Assembly: GCA_003611955.1 (NCBI GenBank)
Contig: RAZE01000003.1
Location: 62,001 to 126,000 of the forward strand
Direction of reading: 5' to 3'
Length of the DNA stretch: 64,000 bases
Origin: a bacterium 1XD8-76
Lineage (GTDB): Bacteria; Bacillota; Clostridia; Lachnospirales; Lachnospiraceae
Positions 25,022-33,487 of this stretch are shown here, in pieces; position 1 is the stretch's first letter; every line of letters starts with the position of its first letter. Both the position numbers and the translations under genes were made by a program. The notes beneath the pieces are model-generated. The model was not told the origin of the DNA. It did no database searches and saw only the letters and a list, made by a program, of their open reading frames with translations.

Positions 25022-25633
25022 ATGAAAAACACGGTTGAGATCAGATGGCACGGAAGAGGCGGACAGGGGGCGAAGACGGCTGCTCTGCTGTTGGCGGATG
25101 TTGCGTTTAAGACGGGAAAGTATGTGCAGGGATTCCCGGAGTACGGCCCGGAGCGCATGGGCGCGCCGATCACGGCGTACAACAGGATCAGCAGAGATCC
25201 CATCACGATCCATTCCAATATCTATTCGCCGGACTATGTTGTGGTCGTGGATGACGGCCTGCTGGCGGGCATCAATGTGGCGCAGGGGCTTAAGAAAGAG
25301 GGAGCGGTGATCGTCAACACCGAGCGTAGCAGGGAGGAGATCGCATCGCAGCTTCGCAGGCACGGCTGGAAGGGCAGCGTGTACACGGTGGACGCGCGGA
25401 AGATATCCCTCGAGGCGCTGGGCAGATATTATCCCAATTCACCCATGCTGGCGGCTGCCGTGGCAGTGTCGGGGGTTGTGACGCCCGCTGAATTTTTGAA
25501 GGAGATGGAGGATTCCTTCGCCCACAAGTTTGCGAAAAAGCCGGAGGTGATCGAAGGCAATATGAAGGCGCTTGAGATGACCTTTGAGGCGCTCGCGGAG
25601 GACGGGAAGAGACCCGTCAGAAAGAGCGCATAG
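25022..25633 (+). CDS. 2-oxoacid:ferredoxin oxidoreductase, gamma subunit
   Basis: This 203-residue subunit of a pyruvate- or branched-chain-type 2-oxoacid:ferredoxin oxidoreductase belongs to a complex that interconverts a 2-oxoacid plus CoA with an acyl-CoA, CO2 and reduced ferredoxin. The family mark is EIRWHGRGGQGAKTAA near the start, followed by the GPERMGAPITAYNRIS motif. ATG 25022 is about ten bases after AAGGAG. First gene of the four-gene set gamma, delta, alpha, beta, behind the T-box leader, so synthesis should respond to uncharged tRNA-Ile. This suggests a branched-chain substrate (2-oxoisovalerate or 2-oxo-3-methylvalerate) rather than pyruvate; sequence alone does not decide. 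Confidence 0.9.
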   Translation: MKNTVEIRWHGRGGQGAKTAALLLADVAFKTGKYVQGFPEYGPERMGAPITAYNRISRDPITIHSNIYSPDYVVVVDDGLLAGINVAQGLKKEGAVIVNTERSREEIASQLRRHGWKGSVYTVDARKISLEALGRYYPNSPMLAAAVAVSGVVTPAEFLKEMEDSFAHKFAKKPEVIEGNMKALEMTFEALAEDGKRPVRKSA

Positions 25634-25677
25634 TGAGTGCGCGATGCTCGCTGCACAGGAAAGGAAATGACGATCAG

Positions 25678-25974
25678 ATGAAGAGGAATGATATCAATGA
25701 GAGGAGCCCGTGGCAGGAGATCACGGAGGGAAACCAGATCTATGAGCCTGCCACATCCAGGCGTTTTGAGACGGGCGAGTGGAGGGTATCCACGCCCGTA
25801 TATAAAAAGGATAAGTGCAGGCAGTGCCTGCTGTGCGTGCCGGTCTGCCCGGATTCATCCATTCCGGTCTGCGGGGGAAAACGGCAGGAATTCGATTATG
25901 ATCACTGCAAGGGCTGCGGCATCTGCGCGAAGGTGTGCCCTTTTGGAGCGATCGAGATGAAGGAGGGGAAGTAA
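25678..25974 (+). CDS. 2-oxoacid:ferredoxin oxidoreductase, delta (ferredoxin-like) subunit
   Basis: This 98-residue iron-sulfur subunit has two 4Fe-4S motifs, CRQCLLCVPVCP and CKGCGICAKVCP, which pass electrons from the thiamine site to free ferredoxin. The N-terminus SPWQEITEGNQIYEPATSR is typical for the delta subunits of the archaeal-type four-subunit enzymes. ATG 25678 is preceded by AAAGGAAATG at slightly long spacing; the earlier frame opening at 25633 only reflects overlap with the gamma stop. The stop codon TAA touches the start of the alpha gene. Confidence 0.93.
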   Translation: MKRNDINERSPWQEITEGNQIYEPATSRRFETGEWRVSTPVYKKDKCRQCLLCVPVCPDSSIPVCGGKRQEFDYDHCKGCGICAKVCPFGAIEMKEGK

Positions 25975-27162
25975 ATGGCAATCAGAGAACGTCTATCCGG
26001 CAATGAGGCCGTGGCTTATGCCATCAAACAGATTAATCCCGATGTGATGCCAGCATTCCCCATCACACCCTCGACAGAGATCCCGCAGTATGTAGCGAAT
26101 TACATAGCAAACGGAAAGGTGGACACGGAGTTCATCCATGTGGAGAGCGAGCACAGCGCCATGAGCGCGGCGATCGGCGCTTCGGCGGCGGGGGCGAGGG
26201 CGGTGACGGCCACATCCTCCTGCGGGATGGCTCTGATGTGGGAGGAGCTGTATGTGGCGGCGTCCGACCGTCTTCCGGTCGTGCTGGCACTGGTAAACCG
26301 GGCGCTCAGCGGTCCCATCAATATCAACGCGGACCATTCGGACAGCATGGGAGCGCGGGACACAGGCTGGATCCAGATCTACGCAGAGTCCAATCAGGAG
26401 GTGTACGACAACTTCCTGCAGGCGTACCCCATCGCGGAGCACGAGGCGGTGCATCTGCCTGTGATGATCTGCCAGGACGGCTTTATCACAAGCCACGGTG
26501 TGGAGAATATCCTGCTGGTGGAGGATGAGAAGGTGAAGGAGTTCGTGGGTGAATATTGCCCCGCGCACTATCTTTTGAATGAGAAGGAGCCGATGGCAGT
26601 GGGGCCTTACGCAGTTTCCAGCTACTATATGGAGACCAAGAGAGGACAGCGGGAGGCGATGAAAAATGCCAGACAGGTGATCCTGGATACGGCGAAGCGG
26701 TTTGAGGAGATGACCGGGAGAAAGTACGGCTTTTTCGAGGAGTACCGTATGGAGGATGCGGAGTATGTGATCGTCCTCATCGGATCCGCGGCGGGCACCT
26801 GCAAGGCGGCGGTGGATCGCGTCAGGGAGCGGGACGGCAAAAAGGTCGGACTTTTGAAGATCAGAGTATTCCGCCCGTTCCCGGAGGAGGAGCTGGCGCA
26901 GGTGCTGCGGGACAGGAAAGCGGTGGCGGTGTTAGACCGCTCCGAGATGTTTTCCGCCACGGGCGGTCCCCTGGGGACGGAGGTGCGCTCAGCGCTCTAC
27001 GGCGCGAAGCCTCAGGCGGAGGTCGTGAATTATTTCTACGGCCTGGGCGGCAGGGACATCACCGTGGAAGACTTTGAAGAGGTTTACATAAAGCTGGAGA
27101 AGCTGGCAGGAACCCATATGACCGAAGATATGTACACCTATATCGGACTGCGGGAGAGATAA
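25975..27162 (+). CDS. 2-oxoacid:ferredoxin oxidoreductase, alpha subunit
   Basis: This 395-residue catalytic subunit carries the pyrimidine-binding side of the thiamine diphosphate site. Family motifs: LSGNEAVAYAIKQINPDV, AFPITPSTEI, FIHVESEHSAMSAAIGASAAGARAVTATSS and LALVNRALSGPINI. The C-terminal domain (about 250-395) includes VGLLKIRVFRPFPEEEL and AVLDRSEMFSATGGPL. The ATG follows the delta stop codon without a gap, behind GGAGGGGAAG, so the two are coupled. Length is normal. Substrate choice between pyruvate and branched 2-oxoacids cannot be fixed here, but the isoleucine-type leader favours the latter. Confidence 0.93.
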   Translation: MAIRERLSGNEAVAYAIKQINPDVMPAFPITPSTEIPQYVANYIANGKVDTEFIHVESEHSAMSAAIGASAAGARAVTATSSCGMALMWEELYVAASDRLPVVLALVNRALSGPININADHSDSMGARDTGWIQIYAESNQEVYDNFLQAYPIAEHEAVHLPVMICQDGFITSHGVENILLVEDEKVKEFVGEYCPAHYLLNEKEPMAVGPYAVSSYYMETKRGQREAMKNARQVILDTAKRFEEMTGRKYGFFEEYRMEDAEYVIVLIGSAAGTCKAAVDRVRERDGKKVGLLKIRVFRPFPEEELAQVLRDRKAVAVLDRSEMFSATGGPLGTEVRSALYGAKPQAEVVNYFYGLGGRDITVEDFEEVYIKLEKLAGTHMTEDMYTYIGLRER

Positions 27163-27221
27163 TGCCCCCTGACTAAACGGTTAAGCCCGCCGGACAGTTT
27201 GATGAAATGAGAGGAAATGAG

Positions 27222-28160
27222 ATGGAGACAGCATACAATTATAAAGAAGTGATGAGCAGGCCGGAGCGCCTTTCACCCGGGCACAGAATGTGCGCGGGCT
27301 GCGGCGGGACCGTGGCGGTCCGGGCGGTGCTGCGGGCGCTGCGCCCGGAGGACAGGGCGGTGATCGGCAACGCTACGGGGTGTCTGGAGGTATCGACGTT
27401 TATGTACCCCTACACCGCCTATGAAGACAGCTATATCCACAACGCCTTCGAGAACGCAGGGGCGACCATGTCCGGCGTGGAGACGGCTTACCGGGTGCTC
27501 AAAAAGAAGGGAAAGATCGGCGAGAACTATAAATTTATCACTTTCGGCGGCGACGGCGGAACCTACGATATCGGCTTTCAGTCCCTCTCCGGCGCGATGG
27601 AGAGAGGACACGACATGGTTTATGTCTGTTACGACAACGGCGCCTACATGAACACAGGCACCCAGCGTTCCTCGGCGACTCCTCAGTTTGCGGACACGAC
27701 CACCACGCCCGCGGGGACGGTGTCCGACGGCAAGGTGCAGATCAGAAAGGATCTGACGGCGATCATGGCGGAGCATCATATCCCCTATGCGGCACAGACC
27801 ATATTTACGTCGAATTTTAAGGATCTGCACACGAAGGCGGAAAAGGCCATCTACACGAAAGGAGCGGCATTTTTGAACGTGATGTCCCCCTGCCCGAGAG
27901 GATGGGGATATGAGCCCTCCGAGCTGATGGATATCTGCCGTCTGGCGGTGGAGAGCTGCTACTGGCCATTGTATGAGGTGGTGGAAGGAAAGTGGATCCT
28001 GAGCTATGAACCGAAAAACAAGCTGCCCGTGGAGGACTTTTTCCGCACGCAGAAACGCTTTAAACATCTTTTTACGCCGGAGGGCGGAGAACTGATCGCG
28101 TTTTGTCAGGCGGAAGTGGACAGGAGATGGGAAGAATTGAAAAGGAAGTGTGAGGCGTGA
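27222..28160 (+). CDS. 2-oxoacid:ferredoxin oxidoreductase, beta subunit
   Basis: This 312-residue subunit binds the diphosphate of thiamine diphosphate through GDGGTYDIG and, 30 residues on, NGAYMNTGTQRS. The N-terminal CAGCGG and the later Cys in MSPCPRGW are the usual cluster ligands. I prefer ATG 27222 (METAYNYKEV) behind AGAGG; ATG 27207 lacks a site. It completes the gamma-delta-alpha-beta set; a strong terminator follows. In the direction of carboxylation the complex would make 2-oxoacids for valine and isoleucine from branched acyl-CoA, in the other direction it degrades them; both are known in anaerobes. Confidence 0.92.
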   Translation: METAYNYKEVMSRPERLSPGHRMCAGCGGTVAVRAVLRALRPEDRAVIGNATGCLEVSTFMYPYTAYEDSYIHNAFENAGATMSGVETAYRVLKKKGKIGENYKFITFGGDGGTYDIGFQSLSGAMERGHDMVYVCYDNGAYMNTGTQRSSATPQFADTTTTPAGTVSDGKVQIRKDLTAIMAEHHIPYAAQTIFTSNFKDLHTKAEKAIYTKGAAFLNVMSPCPRGWGYEPSELMDICRLAVESCYWPLYEVVEGKWILSYEPKNKLPVEDFFRTQKRFKHLFTPEGGELIAFCQAEVDRRWEELKRKCEA

Positions 28161-28183
28161 GTCGGCTCACTGTGTTTATTTTG

Positions 28184-28228
28184 TATCCGGTTGTCGTTCT
28201 GACAGCCGGATATTTGCATTTTTTTTCG
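28184..28228 (+). terminator. Terminator of the oxidoreductase operon
   Basis: TATCCGG at 28184 pairs with CCGGATA (28206-28212) and the inner TGTC with GACA. TTTGCATTTTTTTTC follows. Confidence 0.88.
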
Positions 28229-28241
28229 GAAATTTGATTTG

Positions 28242-28276
28242 GGATGTCACATCCCGCGAAAAAAGTTGTGTATATA
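28242..28276 (+). promoter_or_regulatory. Possible autoregulated ECF-type promoter
   Basis: A perfect palindrome GGGATGTCACATCCC (28242-28256) contains TGTCACA, and GTGTATATA lies 16 bases further, close to the sigma gene start. No TTGACA/TATAAT pair is present, so a promoter for an alternative sigma is likely. Confidence 0.5.
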
Positions 28277-28296
28277 GGTAGAGGAGGTGAATTTCC

Positions 28297-28857
28297 ATGA
28301 AGGACAGCGACATCATTCAGCTATACTGGGACAGAAACGACCGGGCGATCAGCGAGACATCTGATAAATACGGCCGCTACTGCAAGGCGATTGCGAAGAA
28401 TATACTGGAGAATGAGCAGGATGCGGAGGAATGCGTCAACGATACATACCTGAGCGCGTGGAATGCGATGCCGACGCACTGGCCGGAACAGCTGGCGGCA
28501 TTTCTCGGAAAGCTCACGCGCAATCTGTCCTTTAACAGGTATAAGTATTATCACGCCGGAAAGCGTGGACGCGGCGAATTTGCGCTTGTTCTGGACGAGT
28601 TGGCGGACTGTGTGTCAGGCAGGGACAATGTGGAGCAGGAGATCGACCGCCTGCAACTGATAGAAGCTGTCAATTCCTTTGTGGCGGACCTTCCCGAGAT
28701 AAAGCGGAAAATATTTGTCTGTCGCTACTGGTACGCAGATCCGGTCTCGGAGATCGCCGGAGTTTACGGGATGGGCGCCGGGAATGTGTCAAAGATGTTG
28801 GAGAGGGTGCGGAAGCAGTTGAGGAACTATCTGACGGAAAGGGGGTTTGAGGTGTGA
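28297..28857 (+). CDS. ECF-type RNA polymerase sigma factor
   Basis: This 186-residue sigma-70 family factor has only regions 2 and 4. Region 2 includes AKNILENEQDAEECVNDTYLSAWNAM, and region 4 includes LPEIKRKIFVCRYWYADPVSEIAGVYGMGAGNVSKMLERVRKQL, the helix-turn-helix that reads the -35 element. It would direct RNA polymerase to a small regulon, probably including its own promoter. GAGGAGGTG precedes ATG 28297. The last codons overlap the start of the next gene by four bases (GTGA), typical for a sigma factor and its inhibitor. The inducing signal is unknown. Confidence 0.93.
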   Translation: MKDSDIIQLYWDRNDRAISETSDKYGRYCKAIAKNILENEQDAEECVNDTYLSAWNAMPTHWPEQLAAFLGKLTRNLSFNRYKYYHAGKRGRGEFALVLDELADCVSGRDNVEQEIDRLQLIEAVNSFVADLPEIKRKIFVCRYWYADPVSEIAGVYGMGAGNVSKMLERVRKQLRNYLTERGFEV

Positions 28858-29444
28858 GAAAGGAGGATCTGTTTGAAATTCTCGGGGAGCTGGATGACCG
28901 TATCGTGGAGGAAGCCGGAAGACCTGTGCGAAAGAGAATAAACTGGAAAGCTCTGGGGACCATGGCGGCCTGCCTCACCCTGATGTGCATCGCCTTCGGA
29001 TCGTTCTCGTTCACGGACCGTTTCGGCAGCCGCTCGGAGGAAGCGCCCATGGAGGAGTCGCCTATGGAAGAAGCGAGTGCGGAGGAAGCGCCCATGGAGG
29101 AGTCGCCTATGGAAGAAGCGAGTGCGGAGGAAGCGCCTGCGGAGGAGCCGTCTGAGGAGGCGGCATCCGCCGGTGACATCGCGCCGATGGCGTATGTGAA
29201 CGGCACGCTCTATATTCAGTCTTCGGCTCAGGAAGGCTATGCGGAACGGCGGGAGGAGTTCAGTTACCTGGGCAGGATCGAGAGCGCAGTAACTCAGGAC
29301 AGGGAACCGGATCAGAATTTTCAGGCGAATGATCCGATCATCGGCTGTGAGGTGTATCAGTACGGTGAAGATATTGTCATAGAGATAGGCGGCAGGTACT
29401 GGCGCTATGTGAAAAAGGATGGAGAAGGAGAAAACGATGAATAA
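28854..29444 (+). CDS. Putative membrane anti-sigma factor with acidic repeats
   Basis: This 196-residue protein starts at GTG 28854, overlapping the sigma stop codon. The N-terminal 45 residues (RKEDLFEILGELDDRIVEEAGRP) would bind the sigma factor inside the cell, and a hydrophobic segment MAACLTLMCIAFGSF spans the membrane. The outside part has a low-complexity region of Glu, Ala, Pro, Met and Ser: a perfectly duplicated 45-base unit (29037-29081 and 29082-29126) plus a partial third. A small folded end (PMAYVNGTLYIQSS ... IVIEIGGRYWRYV) follows. The family is not one I can name; the role is inferred from position and topology. Confidence 0.7.
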   Translation: MRKEDLFEILGELDDRIVEEAGRPVRKRINWKALGTMAACLTLMCIAFGSFSFTDRFGSRSEEAPMEESPMEEASAEEAPMEESPMEEASAEEAPAEEPSEEAASAGDIAPMAYVNGTLYIQSSAQEGYAERREEFSYLGRIESAVTQDREPDQNFQANDPIIGCEVYQYGEDIVIEIGGRYWRYVKKDGEGENDE

Positions 29445-29823
29445 AGGCAGGGCAAAGTGTGAGAGGCTAAAAAAGATCAGGAGAGCTGTGGCGGACAGAC
29501 TGCATGTCGATCTGCACCAGACAGAGTGTACCTTTGAGGGAAACTGCAGGGGTACATGCCCCAAATGTAGGCAGGAGGAGGAGATACTGAACAGGGAATT
29601 GCTGAAGAGAGCGGCAGGGCTGGGAGTTGGAACGCTGGCAGGACTGAGCCTGGTTGGATGCGCGCCGCTTGGCAGCGGAGCGCCGATGGAACTGACAGGT
29701 GAAGCGCCCTATGAGGAGATGGAGTGGGAGGGGGCAGTGCCTCCCGAGGAGGAAGATGACGAGGAATATTCGTATCATACAACGGGCGAGGCGCCCTGTG
29801 AGGAGTCGGAAGCAGAAGAATAA
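29437..29823 (+). CDS. Small Cys-motif protein with acidic tail, possible radical SAM partner
   Basis: This 128-residue protein starts at ATG 29437 behind AAGGAGAAAACG, overlapping the previous gene by eight bases. Its N-terminus is basic (KCERLKKIRRAVADRL), followed by CTFEGNCRGTCPKC, a four-Cys motif known from many small Clostridia and Bacteroidetes proteins. Then comes a hydrophobic stretch with LSLVGC, which resembles a lipobox but sits about 80 residues in, so it may be a TM segment. The tail is acidic, with TGEAPYEE and TGEAPCEE repeats. The gene is directly followed by a radical SAM enzyme, so it could be its substrate or electron partner. No function is established. Confidence 0.6.
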   Translation: MNKGRAKCERLKKIRRAVADRLHVDLHQTECTFEGNCRGTCPKCRQEEEILNRELLKRAAGLGVGTLAGLSLVGCAPLGSGAPMELTGEAPYEEMEWEGAVPPEEEDDEEYSYHTTGEAPCEESEAEE

Positions 29824-29834
29824 GGGGAAGCGCT

Positions 29835-30443
29835 ATGGAGATGTTTGATGTTATAACGATCGACAGACACAGATTTCACACGGACGGAAAAGGGGTGACC
29901 ACGCTGGTGATACTGAGCGGCTGCCCCTTGAGGTGCAGATACTGCATCAACGGGAGATTGCTGTCAGGTGCAAAGACGAGAAAAATGACAGTGGAGGAAT
30001 TGTTGCAACGGATCATGCAGGATTACTGCTATTTTATGGCGACGGGCGGAGGCGTCACGTTCGGCGGCGGGGAACCTCTGTTGTATTATGAGGCGATCGC
30101 GGCGTTTATCCGCCAGGTGAACGGCATGTTTGCGACGACGATAGAGACTTCGCTCGCCGTGGAGGCGGACATTGTTGAGCTGCTGAAGGCGGCGGACCAG
30201 TTTATCATAGACGTCAAAAGCACGGACGGCTCGATATACCGTGAATATACCGGGACGGGCAACGAGATACTGCTGTCGAATCTGGAGAAGATAAGCAGGG
30301 CCGGCCTGCAGGGCAAATGTGTCATAAGGATCCCCGATATCAAAGATTTTACGACGGGGAAGGATATAGAGCGTTCCGTCAATTATGTGAGAGATCTGGG
30401 ATTCGGGAATATTGACTGCTTTATCTACAAAGTCGAGGACTGA
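29835..30443 (+). CDS. Radical SAM protein, activating-enzyme-like
   Basis: This 202-residue radical SAM enzyme binds a 4Fe-4S cluster with CPLRCRYC (C-x3-C-x2-C) and S-adenosylmethionine with GGGVTFGGGEP, patterns close to those of pyruvate formate-lyase activating enzymes. The second ferredoxin-like cluster domain found in larger activases is absent. The product lies 11 bases after the Cys-motif gene, behind GGGGAAGCG. No glycyl radical enzyme gene is nearby in the window, so its target may be the small upstream protein or an enzyme elsewhere. The operon with an ECF sigma factor suggests induction by an envelope or metal signal. Class is certain, target unknown. Confidence 0.88.
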   Translation: MEMFDVITIDRHRFHTDGKGVTTLVILSGCPLRCRYCINGRLLSGAKTRKMTVEELLQRIMQDYCYFMATGGGVTFGGGEPLLYYEAIAAFIRQVNGMFATTIETSLAVEADIVELLKAADQFIIDVKSTDGSIYREYTGTGNEILLSNLEKISRAGLQGKCVIRIPDIKDFTTGKDIERSVNYVRDLGFGNIDCFIYKVED

Positions 30444-32066
30444 TCAAACGATCGTTATATGTGCCAGATCAAACAGAATACTCTTTTTTAAACCGTCGGG
30501 AATGCCGGCCTGCGTGTCCATAATCTGGATGATGCGGTCGGCGTGTTTTTTTGTGATCTTTGCGTAGAGGCCTCTGTCCGCCCACAACGCTCGCCGGATC
30601 AGCATCTGCAGCCGTTTCTGTTCCGGACAGGACAGTTCCTGGTCGGGTCTGTACAACAGCAGCAGATACGGGAGGCGTTGCCAGGACGGCTCGTGAATCA
30701 GCAGATAGAGCAGGTACTTTCCCGTGCGGTTGTTTTCACAGCTTTGGTACGACCGGTACAGTCTTTCGGAGCCATAGCGGATGCCGCTTTTGCAGATCGC
30801 GCCGTATGCGGCCCTGGAGATTGTGACATCTGTGTCATGCAGATAATGCCAGTAGTCCTCCTCAAATCCCACGGCCCCCAGACTGCTCAGCGCCCGCATG
30901 GTATATTTCAGGATTTTGGGCGTGCCGGATTTGAGATACTCTGCCAGGAGATCCTGATCTTTCGCCGTGCCGTTCTCGCCGATGCCGAGTATGGCGATCG
31001 CCTCGTCCGGCGTGTGGAGTCTGGCGCGATAGAAGGAAAGAATGTCGAAGGAGGTATGTTTGCACAGGATGTAACAGACATCGCTTCGGATGCCTCCTGA
31101 TCTGTCGAGAAGGTATTGCTCCAGTCCCTCCCATGCCCCTCCTGTGCGCTCATATCTGAGTTCCAGCGCTTTCTTTCGCACAAGGGGATTCTTGTTTTTG
31201 CTATAGAGATCTAATTCCTCCTCACCGCATTCATAATGTTTCAGGATCATGCTCAAAATGAGCGCCTTCTCGTTTCCGTTTTTCTCCCGCTCCAAAAGCC
31301 GGTGTGAGGTGGATCTGGAGAGTATATCGGGATGGAGCAGGATCCGGTATAAAAACCTTCTCGTGATGGGGGGATAGTCTGCGATCCTGTCCGGCGAGAT
31401 ATCATCCCTGTAGGAGAGGATTTTTTCGGTCAGCGCTTCCTCCACTTTTCGAAATTGCTCTTGGTCATAACGCTCCCCCAGTTTTGTCCGGCAAAGATAA
31501 GGAAGCATCTCTATGGCGGTGTCTGTTTTCAGGCGTTTCAGTCTGCCGGAGAGAACGCCGTAGGCGGCCTCTCTGACCGGTTTCACCCAGTCGTTTAAAC
31601 GCAGCACGATATAGGGGAGGGAGGCTTTGTCGTCCGCCGCTGCCCTTATGCAGTTTTCCCTGAAATACCCGTTGGGGTGGAAAGTTCCAAGCCGGAGGAT
31701 GTCGAGAAAAGCCTGCGGACTGTCGATGGATTTTCTGAGTTCAGACAGGGAGATCTCTGACCAGTCTATGAACCACTCCATGGAGGTATAGATGCAAAAC
31801 CTGCGGCTCAGATCAATGATCTTTGGCGCATCCAGATTTTTCATGTGGGCGTGGATGGCTTGAGCCGCCATATTCGCGAGTTTCCTGTCCTTCGACAATA
31901 CCATGGGATACAGGGCGGGCAGGCAGTTATCCTCCCCGGCTTCCAGTCCGGCGATGAAAGAAGATGCTCTCTCATAGAGTTCGGAATTGACCGGCGCGGC
32001 GCCGCGGAGTTGCGGCGTCTTCGTATTTTTTTGTTTTTTGAGATGAAATAATAATCCGTGCGGCAT
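30444..32066 (-). CDS. HEAT-like alpha-solenoid repeat protein
   Basis: This 540-residue helical repeat protein is read on the minus strand, with repeated helix pairs of the HEAT/PBS type: LANMAAQAIHAHMK, GYFRENCIRAAADDKASLPYIVLRL, PVREAAYGVLSG, NPLVRKKALELRYERTG, PKILKYTMRALSSLGAVGFEEDY and ISRAAYGAICKSGIRYG. Such scaffolds bind other proteins; no catalytic motif was seen. The start is uncertain: ATG 32066 follows GGGAGAGCATAG at good spacing, while ATG 32081 also is in frame. An extended -10 (TGTTATAAT) lies about 35 bases upstream. It is convergent with the radical SAM gene, their stops nearly touching, and divergent from the ula operon. No function is known to me. Confidence 0.72.
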   Translation of the reverse strand: MPHGLLFHLKKQKNTKTPQLRGAAPVNSELYERASSFIAGLEAGEDNCLPALYPMVLSKDRKLANMAAQAIHAHMKNLDAPKIIDLSRRFCIYTSMEWFIDWSEISLSELRKSIDSPQAFLDILRLGTFHPNGYFRENCIRAAADDKASLPYIVLRLNDWVKPVREAAYGVLSGRLKRLKTDTAIEMLPYLCRTKLGERYDQEQFRKVEEALTEKILSYRDDISPDRIADYPPITRRFLYRILLHPDILSRSTSHRLLEREKNGNEKALILSMILKHYECGEEELDLYSKNKNPLVRKKALELRYERTGGAWEGLEQYLLDRSGGIRSDVCYILCKHTSFDILSFYRARLHTPDEAIAILGIGENGTAKDQDLLAEYLKSGTPKILKYTMRALSSLGAVGFEEDYWHYLHDTDVTISRAAYGAICKSGIRYGSERLYRSYQSCENNRTGKYLLYLLIHEPSWQRLPYLLLLYRPDQELSCPEQKRLQMLIRRALWADRGLYAKITKKHADRIIQIMDTQAGIPDGLKKSILFDLAHITIV

Positions 32067-32164
32067 TCTATGCTCTCCCATACAGGTCATTTTTATCACT
32101 ATTATAACATGGGAGTGCAAGGAATCTGTCAATTGTTCCAATTTTTTCTTGAGCACTTTTTACC

Positions 32165-32296
32165 GCATAATCATTATGCATCCTGCACAAAATGAGCATA
32201 TACAATTTGTGCAAATCGCGAAAGTTCCAAAAACGATCATAAAAAGTCGAATAGATCATATAACGAGGTTGATTAAACCATATATTATGATATAAT
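32165..32296 (+). promoter_or_regulatory. Palindromes and extended -10 promoter upstream of the ula operon
   Basis: A perfect palindrome GCATAATCATTATGC (32165-32179) and an inverted repeat TGCACAAA...TTTGTGCA (32184-32213) lie between the HEAT-like gene and ulaG. An extended -10, TGATATAAT, ends at 32296. Further on, GAATTATAT is repeated in tandem (32322-32339). The DeoR-type regulator in the operon is the likely binder. This accounts for the 303-base gap 32067-32369. Confidence 0.55.
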
Positions 32297-32369
32297 CAAA
32301 AATAACGAAACATATAATGATGAATTATATGAATTATATGAACGTTTTAAAAAGAAAAAGGAGGGTTTT

Positions 32370-33473
32370 ATGAGCAAAATTGACGAAATCACAAGGGAGA
32401 GTTGGATCATGTCAACTTTCCCGGAATGGGGTACCTGGCTCGTGGAGGACATCGAGAATGAGGTGGTCGAGCCGGGGAATGTGGCCATGTGGTGGCTTGG
32501 CTGTACCGGCGTATGGTTTAAGACGCCCGGCGGCGCGAATGTCACCATCGATCTCTGGTGTGGAAACGGAAAGAGAACACACGGCGATGGAAAGATGAAG
32601 GTGGGACACCAGATGGCGAATATGTGCGGCGGACGCGCGATGCAGCCGAATCTGCGCAATGTACCGTTTGTGATCGATCCGTTTGCATTTAAGCAGGTGG
32701 ACGCAGTGCTCGCCACACACTATCACCAGGATCATATGTCGGCGGAGTGGGCGGCCCATGTGATCCAGAGCGGCATGACCACGACGGACGACAAGGGCAA
32801 TGTGATCCCCGTTCCGTTCATCGGACCGAAGAAGTCTGTGGAGACATGGATGAAATGGGGCGTTCCCGAGGACCGCTGCATCACGGTGAAACCGGGCGAT
32901 ACGGTGAAGATAAAGGACATCGAGATCGTGGCGCTGGATTCCTTCGACAGAACCTGTATCGTGACCACGGACTCCACCGGCCCCGACAGGGAGGAACTGA
33001 CCGGCGTCTGCCCCACCGACATGGATGATAAGGCGGTGAACTATCTGGTGAAGACTCCCGGCGGCAACATCTATCACTCCGGCGATTCCCACTTCTCGAT
33101 CTACTTTGCGAAACATGGTAAGGACTACGATATCGATGTGGCGTTCGGCTCCTTCGGCGAGAACCCGATCGGTATGCAGGACAAGATGACATCCATCGAC
33201 GTGCTGCGCATGGCGGAAAATCTGCAGTGCAAGGTGGTAGTGCCGATCCACTGGGATGTGTGGACGAATTTTCAGGCGGACTGCGAGGAGATCAAACTGC
33301 TCTACGATTTCAAGAAAGACCGCAACGAGTACAAGTTCCATCCGTTCTTCTGGCAGGTGGGCGGAAAGTATGTATATCCGCAGGACAAAGATAAGATATA
33401 CTATCACCACAGAAGAGGATTCGAGGACTGCTTCGAGGCTCCGCAGAACATTCCGTTCCGGTCCTGCTTATAA
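32370..33473 (+). CDS. ulaG: L-ascorbate-6-phosphate lactonase
   Basis: This 367-residue metallo-beta-lactamase-fold enzyme opens the lactone ring of L-ascorbate 6-phosphate to 3-keto-L-gulonate 6-phosphate. The metal motif is [10 protein letters not shown]; further ligands lie in GDSHFSIYF and IHWDVWTNF. The N-terminus [29 protein letters not shown] is a UlaG hallmark. AAGGAGGG precedes ATG 32370. First gene of an eight-gene ula operon. The length matches the E. coli enzyme. Confidence 0.95.
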   Translation: MSKIDEITRESWIMSTFPEWGTWLVEDIENEVVEPGNVAMWWLGCTGVWFKTPGGANVTIDLWCGNGKRTHGDGKMKVGHQMANMCGGRAMQPNLRNVPFVIDPFAFKQVDAVLATHYHQDHMSAEWAAHVIQSGMTTTDDKGNVIPVPFIGPKKSVETWMKWGVPEDRCITVKPGDTVKIKDIEIVALDSFDRTCIVTTDSTGPDREELTGVCPTDMDDKAVNYLVKTPGGNIYHSGDSHFSIYFAKHGKDYDIDVAFGSFGENPIGMQDKMTSIDVLRMAENLQCKVVVPIHWDVWTNFQADCEEIKLLYDFKKDRNEYKFHPFFWQVGGKYVYPQDKDKIYYHHRRGFEDCFEAPQNIPFRSCL

Positions 33474-33487
33474 TCGGGGGGTACGAT

